Below are positions 1 through 5,707 of a stretch of DNA of 7,337 nucleotides, one piece after another. The notes under the pieces were generated by a model, which was given only the letters and a program-made list of their open reading frames with translations, was not told the origin of the DNA and did not search any database. This DNA is from CAZVUW01 sp964629825 (lineage in GTDB: Bacteria; Actinomycetota; Nitriliruptoria; Euzebyales; Egibacteraceae). A program made the translations under genes and the position numbers. Positions within the stretch are counted from its first letter, which is position 1. The number at the start of each line of letters is the position of its first letter. The DNA lies in assembly GCA_964629825.1 (NCBI GenBank), contig CAZVUW010000126.1, forward strand, positions 1 to 7,337, written 5' to 3'.

Positions 1-1151
1 GGGCGATGGAGATCGTCTACAGCGCCGAGCAGCTGCAGCACTGGCTTGCCGCCAACACCGGTGAGGGCGAGGGCGACGTCCTGATCGACCGCTTCCTGGA
101 GGGGGCGATCGAGGTCGACGTCGACGCGCTCTACGACGGCACCGAGCTGTACGTCGGCGGGATCATGGAGCACATCGAGGAGGCGGGGATCCACTCGGGC
201 GACTCGGCCTGCGTGGTGCCTCCGTACACGCTGGGCCGCGCCCAGGAGCGGCAGCTCGCCTCCTACACGCGCGCGATCGCCGATGCCCTCGGCACCCGCG
301 GGCTGATCAACATCCAGTTCGCGCTCAAGGACGACACGATCTACGTGCTCGAGGCCAACCCGCGGGCCAGCCGCACCGTGCCGTTCATCTCGAAGGTCAC
401 CGGCGTCGCCCTGGCCAAGGCGGCGGCGCGGATCATGACCGGCTCGACGATCCGGGACCTGATCGCAGAGGGGCTGCTGGCGCCGCAGGACGCCGTGGAC
501 GGCCCGCCACCGCCGCACGTCGCCGTGAAGGAGGCGGTCCTGCCGTTCAACCGCTTCCCCGGCGTGGACACCCGCCTCGGTCCGGAGATGCGTTCCACGG
601 GCGAGGTCATGGGCATCGACACGGACTTCGGCGTGGCCTACGCCAAGAGCCAGTCGGGCACCAACGCCATGGTCCTGCCCGCCAAGGGCACCGTCTTCGT
701 GTCCATCGCCAACCGCGACAAGCGGGCGCTGATCTTCCCGGTCAAGCGCCTCGCCGAGCTGGGCTTCACCGTCCTGGCGACCGAGGGCACGGCCGCGACG
801 CTGCGCCGGGCGGGCATCGACGCCGAGGTCGTCGTCAAGGTCAGCGAGGCGGGGGAGGGGCCCTCGCGCCGGCGCACGATCATCGACCGCATCGCCGACG
901 GCGAGGTCGATCTGGTGCTCAACACGCCGATGGGCTCCGGCCCGCGCAGCGACGGCTACGCGATCCGCACCGCCGCGGTGGAGCGCGGCATTCCCTGCAT
1001 CACCACGCTGTCGGGCATCCTGGCTGCCATCCAGGGCATCGAGGCGCTTCGCGCGAACCGCATCGGGGTCCGTAGCCTGCAGGAGTACCAGGCCGATATG
1101 CGGAGCGAGCGCGAGCGCGCCTCCGCCGGTCCGAAGGGTGGAGCGTCATGA
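1..1151 (+). CDS. carB: Carbamoyl-phosphate synthase large subunit, C-terminal part (5' end outside window)
   Basis: This is the C-terminal third of the ATP-dependent enzyme that makes carbamoyl phosphate from bicarbonate, glutamine-derived ammonia and ATP for pyrimidine and arginine synthesis. The reading frame is open to the window edge. The codon before the first ATG (position 6) gives Ala-Met-Glu-Ile-Val-Tyr, the family's GGRAMEIVY motif, so this ATG is internal. Numbering from it, residues 1 to about 160 are the second ATP-grasp domain, with EHIEEAGIHSGDS (55-67) and EANPRASRTVPF (116-127). Residues about 230-360 are the MGS-like allosteric domain, with K239, T259, T262 and K278 where E. 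coli CarB binds its IMP/UMP effectors. The tail is charged. The stop overlaps the pyrK start by four bases. Identity is very secure; only the missing N-terminal part cannot be judged. Confidence 0.97.
   Translation, partial: AMEIVYSAEQLQHWLAANTGEGEGDVLIDRFLEGAIEVDVDALYDGTELYVGGIMEHIEEAGIHSGDSACVVPPYTLGRAQERQLASYTRAIADALGTRGLINIQFALKDDTIYVLEANPRASRTVPFISKVTGVALAKAAARIMTGSTIRDLIAEGLLAPQDAVDGPPPPHVAVKEAVLPFNRFPGVDTRLGPEMRSTGEVMGIDTDFGVAYAKSQSGTNAMVLPAKGTVFVSIANRDKRALIFPVKRLAELGFTVLATEGTAATLRRAGIDAEVVVKVSEAGEGPSRRRTIIDRIADGEVDLVLNTPMGSGPRSDGYAIRTAAVERGIPCITTLSGILAAIQGIEALRANRIGVRSLQEYQADMRSERERASAGPKGGAS
1134..1143 (+). promoter_or_regulatory. Ribosome binding site for pyrK
   Basis: The purine-rich stretch AAGGGTGGAG lies inside the last codons of carB and ends four bases before the pyrK ATG at 1148. 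It supports that start over the in-frame GTG at 1184, which would shorten PyrK by 12 residues. Confidence 0.6.
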
Positions 1152-2056
1152 GCAGCATCGTCAGCAGGGGGGCGTCCGCGTCCGTGCAGGGACGCGGGGA
1201 TGGTCCGCTGCGCGCGCGCTGCGAGGTGCTCGCGCACCGCAAGATCGGCGGCTACCAGTCCCTGACCTTCGTCGCGCCCGAGATGGCCGAGCGCACCAGG
1301 CCCGGCCAGTTCCTGTCCATCGGTGTGGACACCGGCGGGACGATCCTGCGGCGCCCGTTCTCCGTCTACGCGGTAAGCCAGCACGGCCCCTGGGCGGGGA
1401 CGCTGGAGATCATCTTCGACATCGTCGGTCCCGGCACCGCCTGGCTGGCCGAGCGCACCAAGCACGACGTGGTCGACGTGGTCGGCCCCCTCGGCCGCCC
1501 GTTCCCGCTGCCTGCGCAACCCGTGACCTGCCTGCTGGTCGGCGGCGGCTACGGGGCGGCGCCCCTGCTGTACCTGGCCCAGGTCCTGAGCCAGGAGAAC
1601 CTGCGCGTCGACATGGTCCTGGGCGCTGCCACGCAGGACCGCATCTTCAACGCCATCGAGGCCAAGCGGCTGTGCGCCAGCACCCAGTTCACGACCGAGG
1701 ACGGCAGCCTCGGCACGAAGGGCCTGGTGACGGACGTCCTGCCGCAGCTGTTCGAGCAGGGCGGCGTCGGGGTGGTCTACGCCTGCGGGCCCATGCCGAT
1801 GCTGCGGGCCGTGGCCGAGATGGCCAAGGCCTACCAGGTGCCATGCCAGGTCGCGGTCGAGGAGCTGATGGCCTGCACGACCGGGGTCTGCTGGACCTGT
1901 GTGGTGCCGGTGCTGCGCCGCGACGAGCGCCGCAACCTGCGCACCTGCGTCGAGGGGCCGGTGTTCAACGGCGCCCGGGTCTGCTGGGATCTCATCGGCA
2001 CTCCGGGCATGGGCGATCCCCGCGGTGAGGCCGGCGCCGGGCAGGTGCGGCAATGA
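1148..2056 (+). CDS. pyrK: Dihydroorotate dehydrogenase B, electron-transfer subunit PyrK
   Basis: PyrK is the FAD and [2Fe-2S] subunit that passes electrons from the FMN of PyrD to NAD+, giving an NAD-dependent cytosolic class 1B dihydroorotate dehydrogenase. The 302-residue product has a ferredoxin-reductase-like FAD domain with RRPFS (68-72), a nucleotide-binding GGGYGAAPL (132-140) and CGPMPML (213-219). It also has a cysteine cluster C243-x4-C248-x2-C251-x15-C267 matching the PyrK iron-sulfur site; CVEGPVF follows at the last cysteine. It is longer than the roughly 255-262 residues of Bacillus and Lactococcus PyrK. The extra length is an N-terminal leader of about 20 residues and a Gly/Pro/Arg-containing C-terminus. 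It overlaps carB and pyrD by four bases on each side (ATGA), and placement directly before pyrD is typical. All four cysteines are present, so it should be functional. Confidence 0.95.
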   Translation: MSSIVSRGASASVQGRGDGPLRARCEVLAHRKIGGYQSLTFVAPEMAERTRPGQFLSIGVDTGGTILRRPFSVYAVSQHGPWAGTLEIIFDIVGPGTAWLAERTKHDVVDVVGPLGRPFPLPAQPVTCLLVGGGYGAAPLLYLAQVLSQENLRVDMVLGAATQDRIFNAIEAKRLCASTQFTTEDGSLGTKGLVTDVLPQLFEQGGVGVVYACGPMPMLRAVAEMAKAYQVPCQVAVEELMACTTGVCWTCVVPVLRRDERRNLRTCVEGPVFNGARVCWDLIGTPGMGDPRGEAGAGQVRQ

Positions 2057-3027
2057 CCGACGCTCGAACCGGGCCTGTCACCAAGCCGGAGGTCGAGGAG
2101 CTGCTGCCCTCCCAGGTCGACCTGAGGGTGTCGCTCGGGCCCCTGACGCTGCGCAACCCCGTGGTGACCGCCAGCGGCTGCTTCGGCTCGGGCCAGGAGA
2201 TCAACCGCTTCTTCGACGTGCGCAGGCTGGGCGCGGTCGTGGTCAAGAGCATCACGGTCGAGCCGCGCTCCGGCCTGCCGACGCCGCGGATGTTCGAGAC
2301 CGCCGGCGGGATGCTCAACGCCATCGGCCTGCAGAACCCCGGCATCGACGCCTGGCTCGAGAACGACCTGCCCTGGCTGGTTGCGAACAAGGTCCCGACG
2401 ATCGTCTCGATCGCCGGGAAGACCGCCGCCGAGTACCGCTACCTGTCTGAGCGGCTGCGCGGGCAGCCCGGCATCGTCGCCATCGAGGCCAACATCTCCT
2501 GCCCGAACGTCGAGGACCGCGGAATCGTGTTCGCCTGCCGCCCCGACGCCACGCGCGAGGCCATCTCGCAGGTGACCCGCGTCGCGACCGTCCCGGTGTT
2601 CGCCAAGCTGACGCCCGACGTCACCGACATCACCGAGGTGGCGGCCGCCGCGGCCGAGGCCGGCGCCGCCGGCGTCAGCCTCATCAACACCACGCTCGGG
2701 ATGGCGATCGACGTGGAGACGATGCGCCCCCGCCTGGCGGCCGTGACCGGGGGTCTGTCGGGCCCGGCGGTCAAGCCCATCGCGGTGCGCGCCGTCCACC
2801 AGGTGCACCGGGCGCTGCCCGACCTGCCGATCATCGGCATGGGGGGCATCCGCACGGTCGAGGACGCGATCGAGTTCGTACTCGCCGGCGCCAGCGCCGT
2901 GGCCGTCGGCACGGCGACCTTCGGCAACCCGATGGCGACCCTGGAGCTGCTCGAGGGTCTGCCGGTGTGGCTGGCCGAGCGCGGGCACGCCCGCCTCGCA
3001 GACCTGCGCGGGGCCGTCAAGCTGTGA
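2053..3027 (+). CDS. pyrD: Dihydroorotate dehydrogenase B, catalytic subunit PyrD (class 1B)
   Basis: This FMN-containing TIM-barrel subunit oxidises dihydroorotate to orotate and works with PyrK. The 324-residue product shows NPVVTASGCFG (35-45), KSITVEPRSGLPTPR (65-79), GLQNPG (92-97), the catalytic loop NISCPNV (147-153) and the FMN-phosphate segments GMGGI (262-266) and VGTATF (285-290). C150 is the expected catalytic base; a cysteine there marks class 1, whereas the membrane-bound class 2 enzymes use serine. K185 in FAKLTP is the conserved FMN-contacting lysine. The ATG overlaps the pyrK stop (ATGA). This start gives about 23 extra residues before the usual class 1B N-terminus; a GTG at 2128 would remove them, but the overlap favours 2053. 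There is no strong ribosome site, which suggests translation coupled to pyrK. Confidence 0.96.
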   Translation: MTDARTGPVTKPEVEELLPSQVDLRVSLGPLTLRNPVVTASGCFGSGQEINRFFDVRRLGAVVVKSITVEPRSGLPTPRMFETAGGMLNAIGLQNPGIDAWLENDLPWLVANKVPTIVSIAGKTAAEYRYLSERLRGQPGIVAIEANISCPNVEDRGIVFACRPDATREAISQVTRVATVPVFAKLTPDVTDITEVAAAAAEAGAAGVSLINTTLGMAIDVETMRPRLAAVTGGLSGPAVKPIAVRAVHQVHRALPDLPIIGMGGIRTVEDAIEFVLAGASAVAVGTATFGNPMATLELLEGLPVWLAERGHARLADLRGAVKL

Positions 3028-3713
3028 GCGGCGACGGTGCCAACCCACTCATCGTCGCCCTCGACACCGCCGACCTGGGACGGCTGGCCGAACTCGCGGT
3101 CCGGCTCGGTCCCCACGTCGGCCACCTCAAGGTCGGCCTCGAGGCCTTCGCCGCGCACGGCCCCGCCGCGGTCGCCGCCGCTGCCGCCAACGGCCGCGTG
3201 TTCCTGGACCTCAAGCTGCACGACATCCCCACCGCCGTCGCCGGCGCGGCCGCGGCCGCGGCCGCCTCCGGTGCGGCCATGCTCACCGTCCACGCCGGCG
3301 GGGGGCGGGCGATGATCCGCGCCGCGGTCGAGGCGGCGCCCGAGACGACCATCCTGGCGGTGACCGTCCTGACGAGCCTCAGCGACGAGGCCCTCGCCGA
3401 GGTCGGGCAGCCACCCGCCGCGGAGCAGGTCCCGCGGCTCGCGGCCCTGGCCGCCGAGGCCGGCGCGGGTGGCATCGTGTGCGCGCCGACGGACGTCGCG
3501 GCGGTGCGGGCCGCCGTGGGCCCCGACCTGGCCGTGATCACGCCGGGCGTTCGTCCCGCGGGAGCGGCCCTTGATGATCAGGCGCGGGTCGCCACCCCCG
3601 CCGAGGCGCTCGCCGCCGGCGCCAGCCACCTCGTGATCGGACGACCGATCACGAGGGCCGCCGACCCCGTCGCCGCCGCGGCCGAGATCCTGGCGAGCCT
3701 GCCCGCGGACTGA
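3024..3713 (+). CDS. pyrF: Orotidine 5'-phosphate decarboxylase, type 1
   Basis: PyrF decarboxylates OMP to UMP, the last step of de novo pyrimidine synthesis. I place the start at GTG 3024, which overlaps the pyrD stop as GTGA and gives 229 residues, the usual size of the type 1 family. An ATG at 2967 lies deep in pyrD and would add 19 Arg/Pro-rich residues that look like shadow translation. Visible motifs are VALD (11-14), LKVGLE with K36, the catalytic D62-x-K64-x-x-D67 in DLKLHDIP, LTVHA (87-91), GVRP (175-178) and VIGRPIT (204-210) with the phosphate-binding R207. The protein is extremely alanine rich, with a seven-alanine run at 75-81 after the catalytic loop. Mycobacteria and Streptomyces, as I recall, carry the longer type 2 PyrF, so the short type here is informative about lineage. 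Confidence 0.95.
   Translation: MSGDGANPLIVALDTADLGRLAELAVRLGPHVGHLKVGLEAFAAHGPAAVAAAAANGRVFLDLKLHDIPTAVAGAAAAAAASGAAMLTVHAGGGRAMIRAAVEAAPETTILAVTVLTSLSDEALAEVGQPPAAEQVPRLAALAAEAGAGGIVCAPTDVAAVRAAVGPDLAVITPGVRPAGAALDDQARVATPAEALAAGASHLVIGRPITRAADPVAAAAEILASLPAD
3246..3263 (+). repeat. Three tandem copies of the hexamer GCGGCC inside pyrF
   Basis: Three exact copies of GCGGCC encode six consecutive alanines (residues 75-80 of PyrF), and the following GCC gives a seventh. Because the unit is two codons, gain or loss of copies would leave the frame intact. It is a simple-sequence tract within coding DNA with no sign of a separate function. Confidence 0.75.
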
Positions 3714-3762
3714 CCGGGTCCGGCCGAGGGCCTTCGATCTTGTCCACCCACCAGTCGAGACC

Positions 3763-3767
3763 GGGAG
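3763..3767 (+). promoter_or_regulatory. Ribosome binding site for pyrE
   Basis: GGGAG sits four bases before the pyrE ATG at 3772 and decides that start. The rest of the 58-base pyrF-pyrE gap shows only a weak 4-bp GGCC/GGCC hairpin (3722-3732) and no convincing promoter, so pyrE is probably read through from pyrF. Confidence 0.65.
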
Positions 3768-3771
3768 ATCC

Positions 3772-4296
3772 ATGAGCACCGACCTGGCCGCGCGCATCCA
3801 GGAGCGCGCGATGCTGACCGGAACCTTCACGCTGCGCTCCGGCGCGACGAGCGACGTCTACTTCGACAAGTACCGCTTCGAGTCCGATCCGGCCCTCCTG
3901 CGCGAGATCTGCGAGGCCATGGCGCCGCTGATCCCCGCGGGGACCGAGGCGATCGCCGGGCTCGAGCTCGGCGGCATCCCCCTGGCCACCGTGCTGTCGC
4001 AGATCACCGGTCTGCCGGCCCTGTTCGTGCGCAAGGAGGCCAAGACCTACGGCACCGCGCAGCTGGCGGAGGGTGGACCGGTCGAGGGCCGGCGCCTGGT
4101 CGTCGTCGAGGACGTCGTGACCTCCGGCGGGCAGGTCCTCGCCTCCTGCGCCGACCTGCGCGGGCTGGGGGCGACCATCACGGCGGTCCTGTGCGTGATC
4201 GACCGCGAGGCGGGCGGCGCAGAGGCCCTTGCCGCCGACGGGCTGGAGCTGCGCGCCCTGTACACCCGCTCCCAGCTGGAGGCCGCGGGAACCTGA
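3772..4296 (+). CDS. pyrE: Orotate phosphoribosyltransferase
   Basis: PyrE joins orotate to PRPP, giving OMP and pyrophosphate, between the PyrKD and PyrF steps. The 174-residue product starts at the ATG after GGGAG. It shows the N-terminal segment with GTFTLRSG (17-24) and the family's YFDKYRF-type region (30-36). It also has LELGGIPLA (64-72), the flexible catalytic loop RKEAKTYG (87-94) followed by EGGPVEG, and the PRPP-binding motif VVVEDVVTSGGQ (110-121). Length is slightly short but within the usual bacterial range, and the C-terminus ends in a predicted helix (YTRSQLEAAGT). Unlike the four genes before it, it is separated from its neighbour by a gap of 58 bases, so its expression need not be tightly coupled. 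It completes the pyrimidine part of the window. Confidence 0.96.
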   Translation: MSTDLAARIQERAMLTGTFTLRSGATSDVYFDKYRFESDPALLREICEAMAPLIPAGTEAIAGLELGGIPLATVLSQITGLPALFVRKEAKTYGTAQLAEGGPVEGRRLVVVEDVVTSGGQVLASCADLRGLGATITAVLCVIDREAGGAEALAADGLELRALYTRSQLEAAGT

Positions 4297-4304
4297 CCCC
4301 CGCG

Positions 4305-4332
4305 TTGACCGCCTCGCCAGTCTCGCTAGGAT
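4305..4332 (+). promoter_or_regulatory. Candidate sigma-70-type promoter for the mihF-gmk block
   Basis: TTGACC (4305-4310) and TAGGAT (4327-4332) are separated by 16 bases in the gap between pyrE and mihF. TTGAC- and TAGGAT-like hexamers are typical of actinobacterial housekeeping promoters. Transcription would start near 4339, giving a leader of about 38 bases with the GGAGG site at its end. This is the clearest promoter-like sequence in the window, but it is inferred from sequence alone. Confidence 0.6.
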
Positions 4333-4367
4333 GCGCCTACTTCGCGCATTCCGCATCAGCTTCCGCC

Positions 4368-4372
4368 GGAGG
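4368..4372 (+). promoter_or_regulatory. Strong ribosome binding site for mihF
   Basis: GGAGG is followed by four bases and then ATG at 4377. It is the strongest Shine-Dalgarno sequence in the window and fixes the mihF start against longer in-frame readings that begin inside pyrE, such as the ATG at 4191. Confidence 0.8.
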
Positions 4373-4376
4373 ATCC

Positions 4377-4724
4377 ATGCCCCTTCCCGAGCTCGACGAC
4401 GAGGCTCGCCGCCGCGCCCTGGAGAAGGCGGCGGAGGCGCGGCGCGTGCGCGCCGAGCTGAAGCAGCAGGTCAAGAGCGGCGAGATCGACCTCGCCGAGG
4501 TGCTGCGACGGGCGGACGTCGACGAGACCGTCGGCAAGACCAAGGTCTCCGCTCTGCTCGAGTCGATGCCGAGGGTCGGCAAGGTGCGCGCCCGCAAGCT
4601 CATGGAGCGGCTCGACATCTCGCCCTCCCGCCGACTGCGCGGCCTCGGCGCCAACCAGCGCGAGAAGCTCCTCCAGGCCTTCGCGAAGCCGCAGGAGGAC
4701 GGCGCCGCGGACGAGGAGCGGTGA
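4377..4724 (+). CDS. mihF: Actinobacterial integration host factor (mIHF), nucleoid-associated DNA-binding protein
   Basis: mIHF is a small basic protein that binds and bends DNA, organises the nucleoid and supports phage integration in mycobacteria; it is unrelated to the enterobacterial IHF heterodimer. This 115-residue product closely follows the mycobacterial pattern. It has a long charged N-terminal helix (ALEKAAEARRVRAELK, 14-29), then VGKTKVSALLESMPRVGKVR (52-71), a helix-two-turn-helix/HhH-like core, and SRRLRGLG (84-91). The arginines of that last segment have been implicated in DNA contact in the mycobacterial homologue. About ten acidic and polar residues extend the C-terminus. The start follows a strong GGAGG. 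It overlaps gmk by four bases (GTGA), as expected for the conserved mihF-gmk pair. The protein is essentially limited to Actinomycetota and is the best lineage marker here. Confidence 0.93.
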   Translation: MPLPELDDEARRRALEKAAEARRVRAELKQQVKSGEIDLAEVLRRADVDETVGKTKVSALLESMPRVGKVRARKLMERLDISPSRRLRGLGANQREKLLQAFAKPQEDGAADEER

Positions 4725-5317
4725 GCCCAGAGTCTGAGGGTGCTCCCGCAGAGCCGGGCCCGCTGCTGGTCCTGAGCGGACCGGCCGGAGTCGGCAAGGG
4801 CACCGTCATCCGCGCGCTGCAGCAGCAGCGCCCCGACCTGGTCCTGAGCGTCTCTGCGACCACGCGTCCCCCGCGTCCGGGCGAGGTAGACGGCACCCAC
4901 TACCGCTTCCTCACGCGCGCGGAGTTCGAGGCGCGGATCGCCGACGGCGACTTCCTGGAGTGGGCGGAGTTCAACGGCCAGCTCTACGGGACCCCGTGGT
5001 CGTCGATCGCCGCGCCGCTGAAGGAGGGGCGGCCCGTGATACTCGAGATCGAGGTGCAGGGCGCCCGCCAGGTGCGCGCCCGGCAGCCCTCGGCGGTGCT
5101 GGTCTTCCTGCGTCCGCCCAGCCTCGAGGCGCTGGCCGAGCGCCTCAAGGCGCGCGGCACCGAGGACGCAGAGGCGATGGCGCGCCGGCTGGAGATCGCC
5201 CGCTGGGAGCTGGACCAGGCCGACGAGTTCGATCACGTGGTCGTCAACGACGACGTCGACGCGGCGGCGCGGGCCATCGCCCGTATAATCGATGAGATGC
5301 CGCGCGCGCAGCGGTAG
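4721..5317 (+). CDS. gmk: Guanylate kinase
   Basis: Gmk phosphorylates GMP to GDP with ATP, feeding RNA, DNA and (p)ppGpp synthesis. I start it at GTG 4721, overlapping the mihF stop (GTGA) with GAGGAG two bases upstream; no other good start precedes the P-loop. The 198-residue product has the P-loop GPAGVGKGT (20-28), the GMP-binding segment SATTRPPRPGEVDGTHY (45-61), YGTP (89-92), LEIEVQGA (108-115), where most relatives have D in place of E111, and the lid RGTED (145-149). Length is normal for bacteria. A long upstream extension of the same frame into pyrE and mihF is shadow sequence. A TATAAT near the 3' end may be a promoter for rpoZ. Confidence 0.95.
   Translation: MSPESEGAPAEPGPLLVLSGPAGVGKGTVIRALQQQRPDLVLSVSATTRPPRPGEVDGTHYRFLTRAEFEARIADGDFLEWAEFNGQLYGTPWSSIAAPLKEGRPVILEIEVQGARQVRARQPSAVLVFLRPPSLEALAERLKARGTEDAEAMARRLEIARWELDQADEFDHVVVNDDVDAAARAIARIIDEMPRAQR
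5284..5289 (+). promoter_or_regulatory. Possible -10 box (TATAAT) ahead of rpoZ
   Basis: A perfect TATAAT occurs in the last codons of gmk, 62 bases before the rpoZ start, in a region otherwise poor in A and T. It results from an ATA isoleucine codon next to ATC. No convincing -35 hexamer is found 16-19 bases upstream (the sequence there is GC-only), and it is not preceded by TG, so promoter activity is speculative. Confidence 0.3.
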
Positions 5318-5351
5318 CCGAACCATGCGCAGCGGCCAGCCCTAGCCAGAG

Positions 5352-5696
5352 GTGATCGACATCGCAACCATCGACGAGCTGCTCAGCAAGGTCGACAGCA
5401 AGTACACGCTGGTCCACCTCGCCGCCCGCCGCGCACGCGAGATCAACGACTACTACCACTCGCTCGGGGAGGGCCTCGGCCAGTACACCCCGCCGCTCGT
5501 GGACCACGTGGACTCCAACAAGCCGCTGTCGATCGCCCTCGAGGAGATCGCGCAGGGCAAGATCGTCGTCCAGTACCCCGGTGACGCGCTGCGCGCCGCC
5601 GAGGAGATGTTCGGCTCCAACCTCGGCGAGAGCGACGACGTCGAGGCCGAGGTCGTCGAGCTCGACGCGGGCGACGAGCCGGGCGCCGAGGACTAG
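5352..5696 (+). CDS. rpoZ: DNA-directed RNA polymerase omega subunit
   Basis: Omega binds the beta' subunit and helps assemble and stabilise RNA polymerase. The 114-residue product has the conserved core TIDELLSKVDSKYTLVHLAA (6-25), then RRAREIN (26-32), LGEGL (38-42), PPLVDH (47-52) and KPLSIALEEIAQGKIV (57-72), matching actinobacterial omega. The only possible start in this frame is GTG 5352, because an in-frame TAG lies nine bases upstream (5343-5345). AGAGG runs directly into the GTG, so a usable Shine-Dalgarno is weak or absent. After the core, residues 93-114 form an acidic tail with 11 Asp/Glu and no Lys/Arg. The gene follows gmk after 34 bases and precedes coaBC, the order seen in many bacteria. 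Confidence 0.93.
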   Translation: MIDIATIDELLSKVDSKYTLVHLAARRAREINDYYHSLGEGLGQYTPPLVDHVDSNKPLSIALEEIAQGKIVVQYPGDALRAAEEMFGSNLGESDDVEAEVVELDAGDEPGAED

Positions 5697-5707
5697 AGCA
5701 CCTCCGC

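Noticed and set aside
956..2053. Long minus-strand open frame (365 codons) across the end of carB and pyrK
   Set aside because: It is opposite two clear genes, reads as low-complexity His/Ala/Gly/Arg-rich protein with no recognisable motif, and is expected from high third-position GC on the coding strand.
2967..3023. Longer pyrF beginning at ATG 2967
   Set aside because: The extra 19 residues are Arg/Pro-rich and lie in pyrD; GTG 3024 gives the usual length and a GTGA overlap.
3714..3771. Terminator or promoter between pyrF and pyrE
   Set aside because: Only a 4-bp GGCC hairpin with a 3-base loop is visible, with no T run and no paired -35/-10 hexamers.
1831..3830. Two overlapping minus-strand open frames (405 and 463 codons) opposite pyrK, pyrD and pyrF
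   Set aside because: They are Arg/Gly/Asp-rich and without domains, and overlap each other as well as essential genes. They are GC by-products.
4191..4376. Longer mihF beginning at an ATG inside pyrE
   Set aside because: The added 62 residues overlap pyrE, resemble shadow translation, and would ignore the strong GGAGG before ATG 4377.
5688..5707. GAGG/CCTC hairpin or anti-Shine-Dalgarno ACCTCC just before the coaBC start
   Set aside because: The stem is only four pairs with a nine-base loop, and short CCTCC runs are common by chance in this composition.
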